Assembly (NCBI RefSeq): GCF_900105595.1
Contig: NZ_LT629784.1
Coordinates: forward strand, 3,874,501-3,938,500
Source of the DNA: Stappia sp. ES.058
GTDB taxonomy: Bacteria; Pseudomonadota; Alphaproteobacteria; Rhizobiales; Stappiaceae
DNA: 64,000 bases
Direction of reading: 5' to 3'
Notes under the pieces: generated by a model
The model's input: the letters and a program-made list of their open reading frames with translations, nothing else
Databases searched by the model: none
What the model was told of the DNA's origin: nothing
Made by a program: the position numbers and the translations under genes
Shown here: piece after piece, positions 1 to 5,943 of the stretch
Layout: the number at the start of each line of letters is the position of its first letter
How positions within the stretch are numbered: the stretch's first letter is position 1

Positions 1-349
1 CGATGCCGGGCAGGCCATAGAGCGGGCGCGGTTCAGGAATGCCCTTCGCGCGCCAGGCGCGGCGGCCTTTGCCGAGGTCGCAATAGGTGATCGGCAGATA
101 ATCCTTCGCCGGGTTGCCAGCATCGTCCACATAGTCGAACCGGGCGACGTAGCCGATCAATCGGGCTTCAGGATCGTGATAAGGCCACGCCTTCACCGGC
201 TCCCCCAACTTCGGGTGCCGGAACTGCATGGCGGGCGCGTGATCGGGCACGGGAACGATCGGCAGCTTCTCGCCTGCCTTCGGCGCGGGGCTTTCGGCCA
301 GCGCGATTTCGTCCGCCGACAAGGGCGCAAACATCGCGTTCATAGTCAT
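1..349 (-). CDS. primase/helicase-like replication protein, N-terminal part (cut by window edge)
   Basis: The minus strand stays open from an ATG at 349 to the window edge, giving about 116 residues of a longer protein. The start codon overlaps the stop of the upstream gene as ATGA, so the two are translationally coupled. The visible part has an acidic leader and then a region with conserved-looking aromatic and charged residues (HDPEARLIGYVARFDY, then DYLPITYCDLGKGRRAW), a style I associate with the first domain of phage or plasmid DUF927/primase-helicase proteins. That assignment is inference, because the catalytic part lies outside the window. Its position after a short primase-like gene and an HTH gene fits a replication module of an integrated element. 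Confidence 0.55.
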   Translation of the reverse strand, partial: MTMNAMFAPLSADEIALAESPAPKAGEKLPIVPVPDHAPAMQFRHPKLGEPVKAWPYHDPEARLIGYVARFDYVDDAGNPAKDYLPITYCDLGKGRRAWRAKGIPEPRPLYGLPGI

Positions 350-636
350 GCGTCCACCCCCAGCATGTCAGCGAGGGCGCGGGCGGCTTCGGCCTGGCCG
401 GTTCCTGCCAGATACGCGGCAAGGCTCACCGGATCACCACCGCATTCGTCGGTGGCGAAGTCGGCCCATTTGCCGGTATTCATGTTCACCCGGAAGCTTC
501 CGGGGTTGCGATCGGATCGCCGAGGATTGCGCGCCACCCATTCGTGGCCGACGCGGCGACCATCGGGCAGCCACCGCGCCAAGAGCGACGGCAGTGCGGC
601 AATCGCGGCGGCATTGATGCGGGCGAAATCCAGCAC
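346..636 (-). CDS. short primase zinc-binding-domain-like protein
   Basis: A 96-residue protein with a GTG start at 636. The central part (NPRRSDRNPGSFRVNMNTG, then WADFATDECGGDPVSLAAYL) looks like the CHC2-type primase fold in which a DNA-like substrate pocket is followed by the GGDPVSL signature common in phage and plasmid primases. Only one cysteine remains near the usual zinc site, so zinc binding is doubtful. Its stop overlaps the ATG of the next gene (ATGA), so the pair probably makes a split primase: this domain first, the primase-helicase part second. Related phage or plasmid primases carry both parts in one chain. The function is inferred from motif style and gene order. Confidence 0.6.
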   Translation of the reverse strand: MLDFARINAAAIAALPSLLARWLPDGRRVGHEWVARNPRRSDRNPGSFRVNMNTGKWADFATDECGGDPVSLAAYLAGTGQAEAARALADMLGVDA

Positions 637-645
637 GATCCCGTC

Positions 646-924
646 CTAGCCGTGAGAGGTGTTGCGGACGGGATCGCCCAGCTTGTCGGCGGCCCAGCTA
701 TCCAGCTCCACAGTCGGATAGAGCGGGGTGCGGTTCACCTTCTGATAGGCAGGGCCGCCACCGACCGAAGCCCACTTCGCGAGCGTTGCCGGGGCAACCT
801 CGATCCCGTGAACGATCTTCAGATAATCGGCAGCTTCCCACCGACGAAGGCGGGGCTTGCGAAGGGCGGGCGGAAGGCAAGGCTCCGCCGTTCCCGCCGA
901 AGCGGGTTTCAATTCTTCAGTCAT
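646..924 (-). CDS. AlpA/excisionase-like helix-turn-helix protein
   Basis: A 92-residue protein. The segment RRWEAADYLKIVHGIEVAPATLAKW followed by GGGPAYQKVNRTPLYPTVELDSWAADKL has the classic layout of MerR-like AlpA or excisionase proteins: a helix-turn-helix that selects DNA, then a wing with a GGGPxYxK signature and a final helix. Such proteins regulate integrase or replication genes, or act as excision factors. It lies nine bases upstream of the primase-like pair on the same strand, so it is probably co-transcribed with it. I cannot say whether it works as excisionase or as repressor. The family call is secure by pattern. Confidence 0.75.
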   Translation of the reverse strand: MTEELKPASAGTAEPCLPPALRKPRLRRWEAADYLKIVHGIEVAPATLAKWASVGGGPAYQKVNRTPLYPTVELDSWAADKLGDPVRNTSHG

Positions 925-982
925 CTTCGGTTCCTTTCAGTCCGTCCCGGTCTTCACCGGCTTTGCTACAGACACCTTTCCG

Positions 983-1957
983 CTACGGCGGCGCGGTAAG
1001 CCCAAGGGCAACCCGCTTCATTTGCCGGATCGCTAACGAGGCGTTCACGTCCAGCTTCGTTTGAAATTGCTCCCACGCGCGGCGGGCTTCCGGCTCCTTC
1101 TCTTCGTCACGCAGAATGGATTTCGCTGTCCGGTCTTCCTGGCGAAGCTCGGCGATCGGCTCGAAGTCGAACGAAATGCTTTTGTGGTCGAAGCGCCTTT
1201 CCTGCCGCAGTTCCATCCACTGGAACACGTCAACGGCGTACTGGCGCGGGTCGGGATCGTGGTAGCGAACCCAAACCCAGCGGCCATCCACAATGTAGAA
1301 GTGATGATCCACCGCGTCGTGCGTGTCGGGCGACGTGTTGTTGAACTCGTAGATGCCGAGCGGATCGATTTCGGGCCGGTAGAGCGGTTCGCCGAAGCTG
1401 CGCCAGCCTTCAGGCAAGCCGCCGATCATTTCTTCCTGCCACACGGGCAACCATGCGATCTCACCGATGCTGACTTCTTTCGGTGCATCGACCTTCACGA
1501 TCGGGCGGCAATGCCTGTCGAAAACATGGCGAGGAACGTTATCGGTCGGCAACCATCCGCCATCCGGCTGTTCGATCGCCAGCATGGCAATGCCCCCATA
1601 GGGCGATGGAGACGCTTCGAGAAAATTGGGGCTGAAGTCGATTGTCTCGGTCGGGAAGCTCGCCAGCACGGGAACGGCATTCAACAGATTGGCGGCAGCC
1701 TCGATCGACAAGCCGCCCTTGCGAAGCGCTGCGACAATCGCCACCGCGTTGCGGGCCTGCCGGGAAATGCGGCGGGTGTTCTTGCTGCCGCGCCCACCGC
1801 CCTGAATCTGTCCGCGCATGTAGGGAGTATCGAGGATCAATCGAATGTCGCGTTCGGTCTGGCCCGTCCATTCGGCCAGCTCGGCATTGGTGATCCGTCC
1901 GGTCCACCATGCCAGAACCTTGCTTTGATCGAACGCTAACTTCCCGGTGTGCATCAC
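983..1957 (-). CDS. hypothetical element protein with N-terminal HTH-like segment
   Basis: A 324-residue soluble protein that I do not recognise. The first 60 residues (WWTGRITNAELAEWTGQT, ERDIRLILDTPYMRGQI) suggest a helix-turn-helix. The middle holds the aromatic-rich stretch HHFYIVDGRWVWVRYHD and the C-terminal quarter is charged and helical. No membrane segment or signal peptide is seen. Two ATG codons stand in tandem at 1957. Two 21-base near-identical repeats lie 19 to 78 bases upstream of the start, which suggests repression by an element regulator. It is on the same strand as the replication genes, 58 bases upstream of the HTH gene, and may be the first gene of that operon. Confidence 0.6.
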   Translation of the reverse strand: MMHTGKLAFDQSKVLAWWTGRITNAELAEWTGQTERDIRLILDTPYMRGQIQGGGRGSKNTRRISRQARNAVAIVAALRKGGLSIEAAANLLNAVPVLASFPTETIDFSPNFLEASPSPYGGIAMLAIEQPDGGWLPTDNVPRHVFDRHCRPIVKVDAPKEVSIGEIAWLPVWQEEMIGGLPEGWRSFGEPLYRPEIDPLGIYEFNNTSPDTHDAVDHHFYIVDGRWVWVRYHDPDPRQYAVDVFQWMELRQERRFDHKSISFDFEPIAELRQEDRTAKSILRDEEKEPEARRAWEQFQTKLDVNASLAIRQMKRVALGLTAPP

Positions 1958-1975
1958 GGCCTTCCTATCTCACGA

Positions 1976-2035
1976 AACGACACTTAGCTGTCATTTGAAT
2001 AGAGCGCAAGCCCTAACGACACCTTGCTGTCATTT
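1976..2035. promoter_or_regulatory. pair of operator-like direct repeats
   Basis: Two near-identical 21-base repeats occur at 1976-1996 and 2015-2035 (AACGACACTTAGCTGTCATT then T, and AACGACACCTTGCTGTCATT then T; 19 of 21 match). Each contains a small dyad, GACA-six bases-TGTC. They lie just upstream of the gene that starts at 1957. Related dyads occur next to the XRE regulator gene at 2681, so this is likely a shared operator set. The regulator is inferred. Confidence 0.6.
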
Positions 2036-2115
2036 CCACCGACTTTCGTTTTCCCGGCGTTGCTTCGGCTTTCCAGAATACGGGGAGCGGTAAGGGCGTG
2101 GATAAAGATCGGCAC

Positions 2116-2149
2116 AAAAAAGCCGTCCCACCGATCGAGCGGGACGGCT
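2116..2149 (-). terminator. Rho-independent terminator
   Basis: Read on the minus strand, a perfect nine-base-pair stem (arms 2121-2129 and 2141-2149, loop of 11) is followed by six T residues (plus-strand A run 2116-2121). It sits 22 bases after the stop of the gene at 2172-2561 and would end that transcript. Confidence 0.85.
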
Positions 2150-2171
2150 CCACAATCCGGCATCATGGAAG

Positions 2172-2561
2172 TCATCCGCGATTTTTGGTGGAATCCTCTT
2201 CGTCGCCGAGGGATAGCCCGGCGCATATGATTCGAGCTTCGGCGGCTTCCAGCACCGCAAGGAAGGCTTTGAAAAAATCGATGCTGTCTCGGATGCCGTT
2301 CCCGTAGAGCTCGAAGATGCCTTCACGATCCATGCCCGCGATCATCTCCATAAGTTCGGGCTTGGTCTTGAAGAGCGTCAGCCAGGCCATTCGGACAGAT
2401 ACGAGGTAGGGATTTGCCAGCCGCGCCCATTCCTCATTCGAAGGCGGCTTCCACTCGTCAGGCTCGTGCTGCCACGGCTCGAAATCCATCGCAGCAAAAT
2501 CTTCGTCCGTCATGTCATCGGGCAAGCCTTCGGCGGCTGCCGGAACGGTGCTGTTCGGCAT
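2172..2561 (-). CDS. hypothetical acidic element protein
   Basis: A 129-residue acidic protein without recognisable domain. It begins with a disordered acidic stretch (DDMTDEDFAAMDFEPW) and continues with amphipathic helices. A strong terminator follows directly. The start at 2561 lies 17 bases from a perfect CTGTCG-five-CGACAG dyad, shared with the divergent regulator gene at 2681, so it is probably controlled by that regulator. Codon use and length support a real gene; no function can be given. Confidence 0.55.
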   Translation of the reverse strand: MPNSTVPAAAEGLPDDMTDEDFAAMDFEPWQHEPDEWKPPSNEEWARLANPYLVSVRMAWLTLFKTKPELMEMIAGMDREGIFELYGNGIRDSIDFFKAFLAVLEAAEARIICAGLSLGDEEDSTKNRG

Positions 2562-2577
2562 CTTGCTATCTCCTGTT

Positions 2578-2594
2578 CTGTCGAAAAACGACAG
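2578..2594. promoter_or_regulatory. operator dyad between divergent genes
   Basis: CTGTCG (2578-2583), spacer AAAAA, CGACAG (2589-2594) is a perfect inverted repeat. Partial copies (TTCGACAG near 2635-2642 and GCGACAG near 2655-2661) follow before the XRE gene at 2681. The GACA/TGTC half-sites match those at 1976-2035. This suggests autoregulation by the XRE protein. Confidence 0.6.
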
Positions 2595-2680
2595 TTATGT
2601 TGATAACCGACGATTAGGGATAGATCAAGCTATTTTCGACAGTTCTGGTGTTAGGCGACAGATCATGATAAAGCCGAGGC

Positions 2681-2914
2681 ATGATTACGTCCGCACAATG
2701 CCGCGCCGGTCGCGCCCTTCTCGATTGGTCGCAACAGCAGCTCGCCGATGCCGCGCGCGTCGGCGTTGTCACCGTCCGCCAGTTTGAAGGCGGCGGATCG
2801 CAGCCGCGCAACGCCACGCTGGACGTGATCCAGCGCGCGCTTGAAGAGGCTGGCGTGATCTTCGTGGAAGAGAACGGCGAAGGGCCGGGCGTCCGGCTAA
2901 AGAAGGGGAGCTAG
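2681..2914 (+). CDS. XRE-family transcriptional regulator
   Basis: A 77-residue protein that is almost entirely one helix-turn-helix: ITSAQCRAGRALLDWSQQQL, then ADAARVGVVTVRQFEGG, ending EEAGVIFVEENGEGPGVRLK. This is a common small alphaproteobacterial XRE type in which an N-terminal HTH is followed by a short beta extension that begins GVIF. It is divergent from the gene at 2172-2561 and has dyads with GACA/TGTC half-sites on its upstream side, so it is likely an autoregulated repressor of this module. The next gene starts one base after its stop, which implies co-transcription. Confidence 0.85.
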   Translation: MITSAQCRAGRALLDWSQQQLADAARVGVVTVRQFEGGGSQPRNATLDVIQRALEEAGVIFVEENGEGPGVRLKKGS

Positions 2915-2915
2915 G

Positions 2916-3512
2916 ATGGAGATTTCGTCGTCGGCACTCACGGGTGCGCTCCGCGTCGGCGTTCAAGTTGTCGTCGGGCGAAAGCGGCCCGTCCTTGAAA
3001 TTTACCAGCAGCTCCACAACACGTTTGATCCGCCCTTTGAGATTGATCAGAAGGACAGTGCGGGGAAAACAGTCCGCGTTGACAAACACCGTTTCCAAAA
3101 CATCTTCATCGACCTCACGCTGATCAACATCGGCGGGGATCGGGCGGAAGGCGTGACGTTTGAAGTGTCGGGAGAGTTTCGGCGCGAAGAACCGCGCCAA
3201 GAGCTTCCGGAGCTATTCGGTGCAACGATCGGCCAGGTTGCGCCGGGGCAAACCCTCTACCTGATGCGCATCGATAGTCATGACTTGAACATCTATGCGC
3301 CCGAGAAGCCGGGAGACACCACCGCTTTCAAAGCGGTCGGTATCAAGAAGGACACTCTGGAAATCACCATGCACTATGATGGGCCGGACACGATCCTAAA
3401 CAAGTTGCTTCGGTGGCCTCGGCGTTGGCGCGGCTTAAGGCAGTATTCGAGCACCTTCATATTCAACCCGTCGATTTTTATTGGCGACCTTCCACCGCCC
3501 AGATACCAATAG
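2916..3512 (+). CDS. hypothetical protein
   Basis: A 198-residue protein that I do not recognise. It starts immediately after the XRE gene. The sequence is rich in beta-strand patterns (FIDLTLINIGGDRAEGVTFE, GEFRREEPRQELPELFGA) like a single immunoglobulin-like or C2-like fold, with a basic C-terminal tail. An internal hydrophobic segment strong enough to be a membrane helix is not visible. It is followed eight bases later by the small wHTH gene and the PemK-like toxin gene, so it may be part of that transcript. No function is assigned. Confidence 0.55.
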   Translation: MEISSSALTGALRVGVQVVVGRKRPVLEIYQQLHNTFDPPFEIDQKDSAGKTVRVDKHRFQNIFIDLTLINIGGDRAEGVTFEVSGEFRREEPRQELPELFGATIGQVAPGQTLYLMRIDSHDLNIYAPEKPGDTTAFKAVGIKKDTLEITMHYDGPDTILNKLLRWPRRWRGLRQYSSTFIFNPSIFIGDLPPPRYQ

Positions 3513-3519
3513 GGACGAT

Positions 3520-3798
3520 ATGAGCGAACCGATTACCTTTGACGAAGCCGACTGGCGGGAACTAACCGGGCACGACAAGAAGGCATTGCGCACGTTCTCA
3601 CGGGTCGCGATCGACTTCGAGCCGCTAGCGAAAGCGTCCGGCGTCGGCCAGAAGAGCATGGACGCGCTTGTAGCCAAGGGTCTTGCGGTCGAAGGCGAGA
3701 CAGGACTGCACGGGCGCACCTTCAAAATCACAAAAAAGGGCTGGCTGGCCGTTGAATGGCTTCATGGTCGCCGCACACGGGTCTATCCCGAAAGTTGA
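3520..3798 (+). CDS. small winged-helix-like protein, possible antitoxin
   Basis: A 92-residue protein placed three bases upstream of a PemK/MazF-family toxin gene, the usual antitoxin position. The sequence reads like one winged helix: a helical first half (DKKALRTFSRVAIDFEPLA, KASGVGQKSMDALVAKGL) and a beta-wing (GRTFKITKKGWLAVEWL). Ordinary MazE/PemI antitoxins have an AbrB swapped-hairpin or RHH DNA-binding domain and a flexible acidic tail; this one has neither. It may therefore be an atypical antitoxin or an unrelated gene in the same operon. The assignment rests only on context. Confidence 0.5.
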   Translation: MSEPITFDEADWRELTGHDKKALRTFSRVAIDFEPLAKASGVGQKSMDALVAKGLAVEGETGLHGRTFKITKKGWLAVEWLHGRRTRVYPES

Positions 3799-3801
3799 AC
3801 T

Positions 3802-4230
3802 ATGCCGCTCGCCTATTATCCTTCCCCTGGCGAAATCGTTCTCTGCGACTATGGGACAGGCTTCATCTCGCCTGAAATGGTGAAGCTTCGTCCCGTCGTG
3901 GTTGTTTCGCCGAGATTGCGGCGGCGCGCTGACCTGGTTGCCGTTGTGCCGCTCAGCACCACGCCCCCCAATCCGGCCGAGCCGCACCATTGCAGCTTCA
4001 CGCTTGCGGTGCCGCTGCCCAAGCCGTTTGAAAGTCCGCAGATGTGGGCAAAGTGCGATATGGTGGCGACCGTAGCCCTTTCCCGGCTCGATCGCTTCCG
4101 CGACGGTCGCGTGCCCGGCGGCGGCGCTCGCCGCTTCAGGACGGGCAAAATGAGTGCCGCCCAACTGGTCGAAATCCGCAAGGCAATCCTGCATGGCCTC
4201 GGCCTTGGTTCATTGACGATTCACCTGTAG
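3802..4230 (+). CDS. PemK/MazF-family toxin (mRNA interferase-like)
   Basis: A 142-residue protein with the family's opening pattern: PSPGEIVLCDYGTGF, then MVKLRPVVVVSPRLRRRADLVAVVPLSTT. In PemK/MazF toxins the GEI..D.g...G..RPv.v.S pattern builds the SH3-like barrel that cleaves mRNA in the cytoplasm. The later segment KCDMVATVALSRLDRF matches the conserved region of the second half. Length is slightly above the usual 110 residues because of a C-terminal helical extension. It is the last gene of its transcript and a Rho-independent terminator follows. A toxin-antitoxin module would stabilise the integrated element. Cognate antitoxin identity is uncertain. Confidence 0.8.
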   Translation: MPLAYYPSPGEIVLCDYGTGFISPEMVKLRPVVVVSPRLRRRADLVAVVPLSTTPPNPAEPHHCSFTLAVPLPKPFESPQMWAKCDMVATVALSRLDRFRDGRVPGGGARRFRTGKMSAAQLVEIRKAILHGLGLGSLTIHL

Positions 4231-4354
4231 GAGCCTATATAGGTGACTGTTCCCGCTCTGCTTCGGCATCGGGCTTGGAGACTGTCTCTTCAGTGAGGCA
4301 GCGGGTCTCGCGTCGGCGATAACAAGCTTGCGAGGCCGTCGTGTGTTCGCAAAG

Positions 4355-4380
4355 GCCCTACCGAAGAGGTGGGGCTTTTC
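4355..4380 (+). terminator. Rho-independent terminator
   Basis: Arms GCCCTACC (4355-4362) and GGTGGGGC (4368-4375) form an eight-pair stem with one G-U pair and a five-base loop, followed by TTTT (4376-4379). It ends the operon that finishes with the PemK-like gene. Confidence 0.7.
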
Positions 4381-4409
4381 GCGTTTTGGGCACGAGCCGC
4401 AGCGGTTTT

Positions 4410-4490
4410 GTAGCACCTGTAGCACCTGCCGATTTGCACGGTGCTACAGGATTTCCCTTTTATTTTCCGTGCTGTAGCACCTGTAGCACC
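4410..4490. repeat. GTAGCACCT repeat cluster downstream of the integrase
   Basis: The nonamer GTAGCACCT occurs in tandem at 4410-4418 and 4419-4427 and again at 4474-4482, with GTAGCACC at 4483-4490 and an inverted GGTGCTAC at 4440-4447. The cluster lies between the terminator and the 3' end of the integrase gene. It may bind a regulator or the AlpA-like protein; no binding protein is shown. Confidence 0.6.
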
Positions 4491-4517
4491 GCGAAAAACT
4501 GTGTCCGCGCGACGGCT

Positions 4518-5795
4518 TCAGGCGTTGCGCTTGCGGTTCGGCAGTTGCACCACCTTGCCTTCGGCTCCCGTCATCATCCCGTGGATCGTCCGCGCCACCT
4601 TGTCGGCAGCGGCAATCAACACGCTGTCGAGGTGATGCACATAGCGCGAAGTCACCGATCCCGCCGCATGGCCCAGCATCGCGGCGATCGTGCTTTCGGT
4701 GAAGCCAAGATCACCGGCCACGCTGGCGTAGGAATGCCGAAGGGTGTGCGGGGTTATGCCTTCCAGCTCAGCGCGCTTCACAATCCGACGCCATGCGCCC
4801 GGCATCCCGCCGAATGCGCCTTCGCCGCGAAGGGCAGTCAGCACGAAGGGGTTTTCCTTTCCCCGCTCTATCGTCGCCAGCACGTCGAACACTGGCCTTC
4901 CGATCGGGCGGACGGATGCACCTTCCTTCGAATCTTCGAGACGGAAGCACCCGCCTTCGTCATCGACTTCCGACCATTTCAGGTTTTCGACTTCGCCGAG
5001 GCGGCAGCCGGTGAGGGCAAGCAACCATGCGCCCTTGATCCCTTGTGCGGTTTCCGCGTCGGCCTCGGCAGCGGCCAGCGCCTCCCCAAGCGCCTTGTAT
5101 TCGTCGGCGGTCAATCGCCGCTGGCGTCGGTTATCGGCGGGACGCTTCACGCCGGTCGCGGGATTGAACGGGATCACGCCTTCCGACACGGCGAAGGACA
5201 GGATGCCGCCGAGAAGGCCAGCGGTGCGGGCTGCCGTGCCAGTGCCGCCTTCCACGATCGCCTTGCCGCGCTTGCGCTCGGTCTTCTCCACCACCGCCGT
5301 CTTGCCGCTGGCAACGTCTCGAATGAACCGGGCAACGTCCGCCTGGGTCATGTCGCGCACAAGCTTGTTGCCCAGCAGCGGGCGGATATGGCGATCGATC
5401 CTGCCGCGATCGGTGTAGAGCGTGGAAGCCTTCTTTGCCTTCCCACCCTTGCCCATGATCAAGCCGCGCTCGGCAGCCTGAAGGTAATTGTCGCAGAGCT
5501 GCGACACGGTGAGCGATTTGCGGCGCGTCACCCGATCCTCTTGCGGGTCTTCGCCGCGCGCCACGTCGCCGAGGATGCCTTTGGCTTCCTTCCTGGCCTC
5601 TTCCACCGTCAACGGGCCGTGCGTTCCAACCTTCACGCGCCGGGTGCGGACGCCAGCGCGGTATTGCGCCACATAGACCTTCCGGCCAGTCGGCCACACC
5701 CGCACACCGAAGCCGGGAAGCTCATCATCCCATTCGAAATAGTCGCTCGATTTCGGTTCAAGGCCATCGATCAGCCTCTTTGTGAGCTTCGCCAA
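4518..5795 (-). CDS. tyrosine recombinase (integrase) of the left element
   Basis: A 425-residue integrase of the P4-like type with an N-terminal arm-binding domain (DUF4102-like: LTKRLIDGLEPK, then FEWDDELPGFGVRVWPTGRK), a core-binding domain, and a catalytic domain. Catalytic residues are visible: the arginine in ALTGCRLGEVENLKWSEVD, and HTLRHSYASVAGDLG followed by MLGHAAGSVTSRYVHHLD, which gives the HxLR, H and the tyrosine nucleophile. I chose the TTG at 5795 because GGAGG stands six bases before it and the protein then begins (M)AKLTKRLIDG, as family members do. The gene points into the left element and its start faces phased repeats and a tRNA-Arg fragment, its probable attachment site. 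Confidence 0.92.
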   Translation of the reverse strand: MAKLTKRLIDGLEPKSSDYFEWDDELPGFGVRVWPTGRKVYVAQYRAGVRTRRVKVGTHGPLTVEEARKEAKGILGDVARGEDPQEDRVTRRKSLTVSQLCDNYLQAAERGLIMGKGGKAKKASTLYTDRGRIDRHIRPLLGNKLVRDMTQADVARFIRDVASGKTAVVEKTERKRGKAIVEGGTGTAARTAGLLGGILSFAVSEGVIPFNPATGVKRPADNRRQRRLTADEYKALGEALAAAEADAETAQGIKGAWLLALTGCRLGEVENLKWSEVDDEGGCFRLEDSKEGASVRPIGRPVFDVLATIERGKENPFVLTALRGEGAFGGMPGAWRRIVKRAELEGITPHTLRHSYASVAGDLGFTESTIAAMLGHAAGSVTSRYVHHLDSVLIAAADKVARTIHGMMTGAEGKVVQLPNRKRNA

Positions 5796-5816
5796 AATCG
5801 GCCTCCTAAACGCTAC

Positions 5817-5943
5817 AGGAAGCATATAGGAAGCAGCAGGAAGCAAATGCGGGTAATTTCGCGCGCAACCGATGCCTTTCCATATGCCTGGAAATTGCAG
5901 CGATCATAATAGTCTAGCGATGCCGGGTAAACAGCAGGAAGCA
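5817..5943. repeat. phased AGGAAGCA repeats, probable integrase arm sites
   Basis: The octamer AGGAAGCA occurs at 5817-5824, 5828-5835, 5838-5845 and 5936-5943. The first three are spaced 10 to 11 bases, that is one helical turn. They lie between the integrase start and the tRNA-Arg fragment, where P4- and lambda-type integrases have arm-type binding sites. The role is inferred. Confidence 0.65.

Noticed and set aside
4518..5846. ATG start at 5846 for the tyrosine integrase
   Set aside because: It adds 17 residues that overlap the AGGAAGCA repeats, while TTG 5795 has GGAGG at ideal spacing and matches the family's N-terminus.
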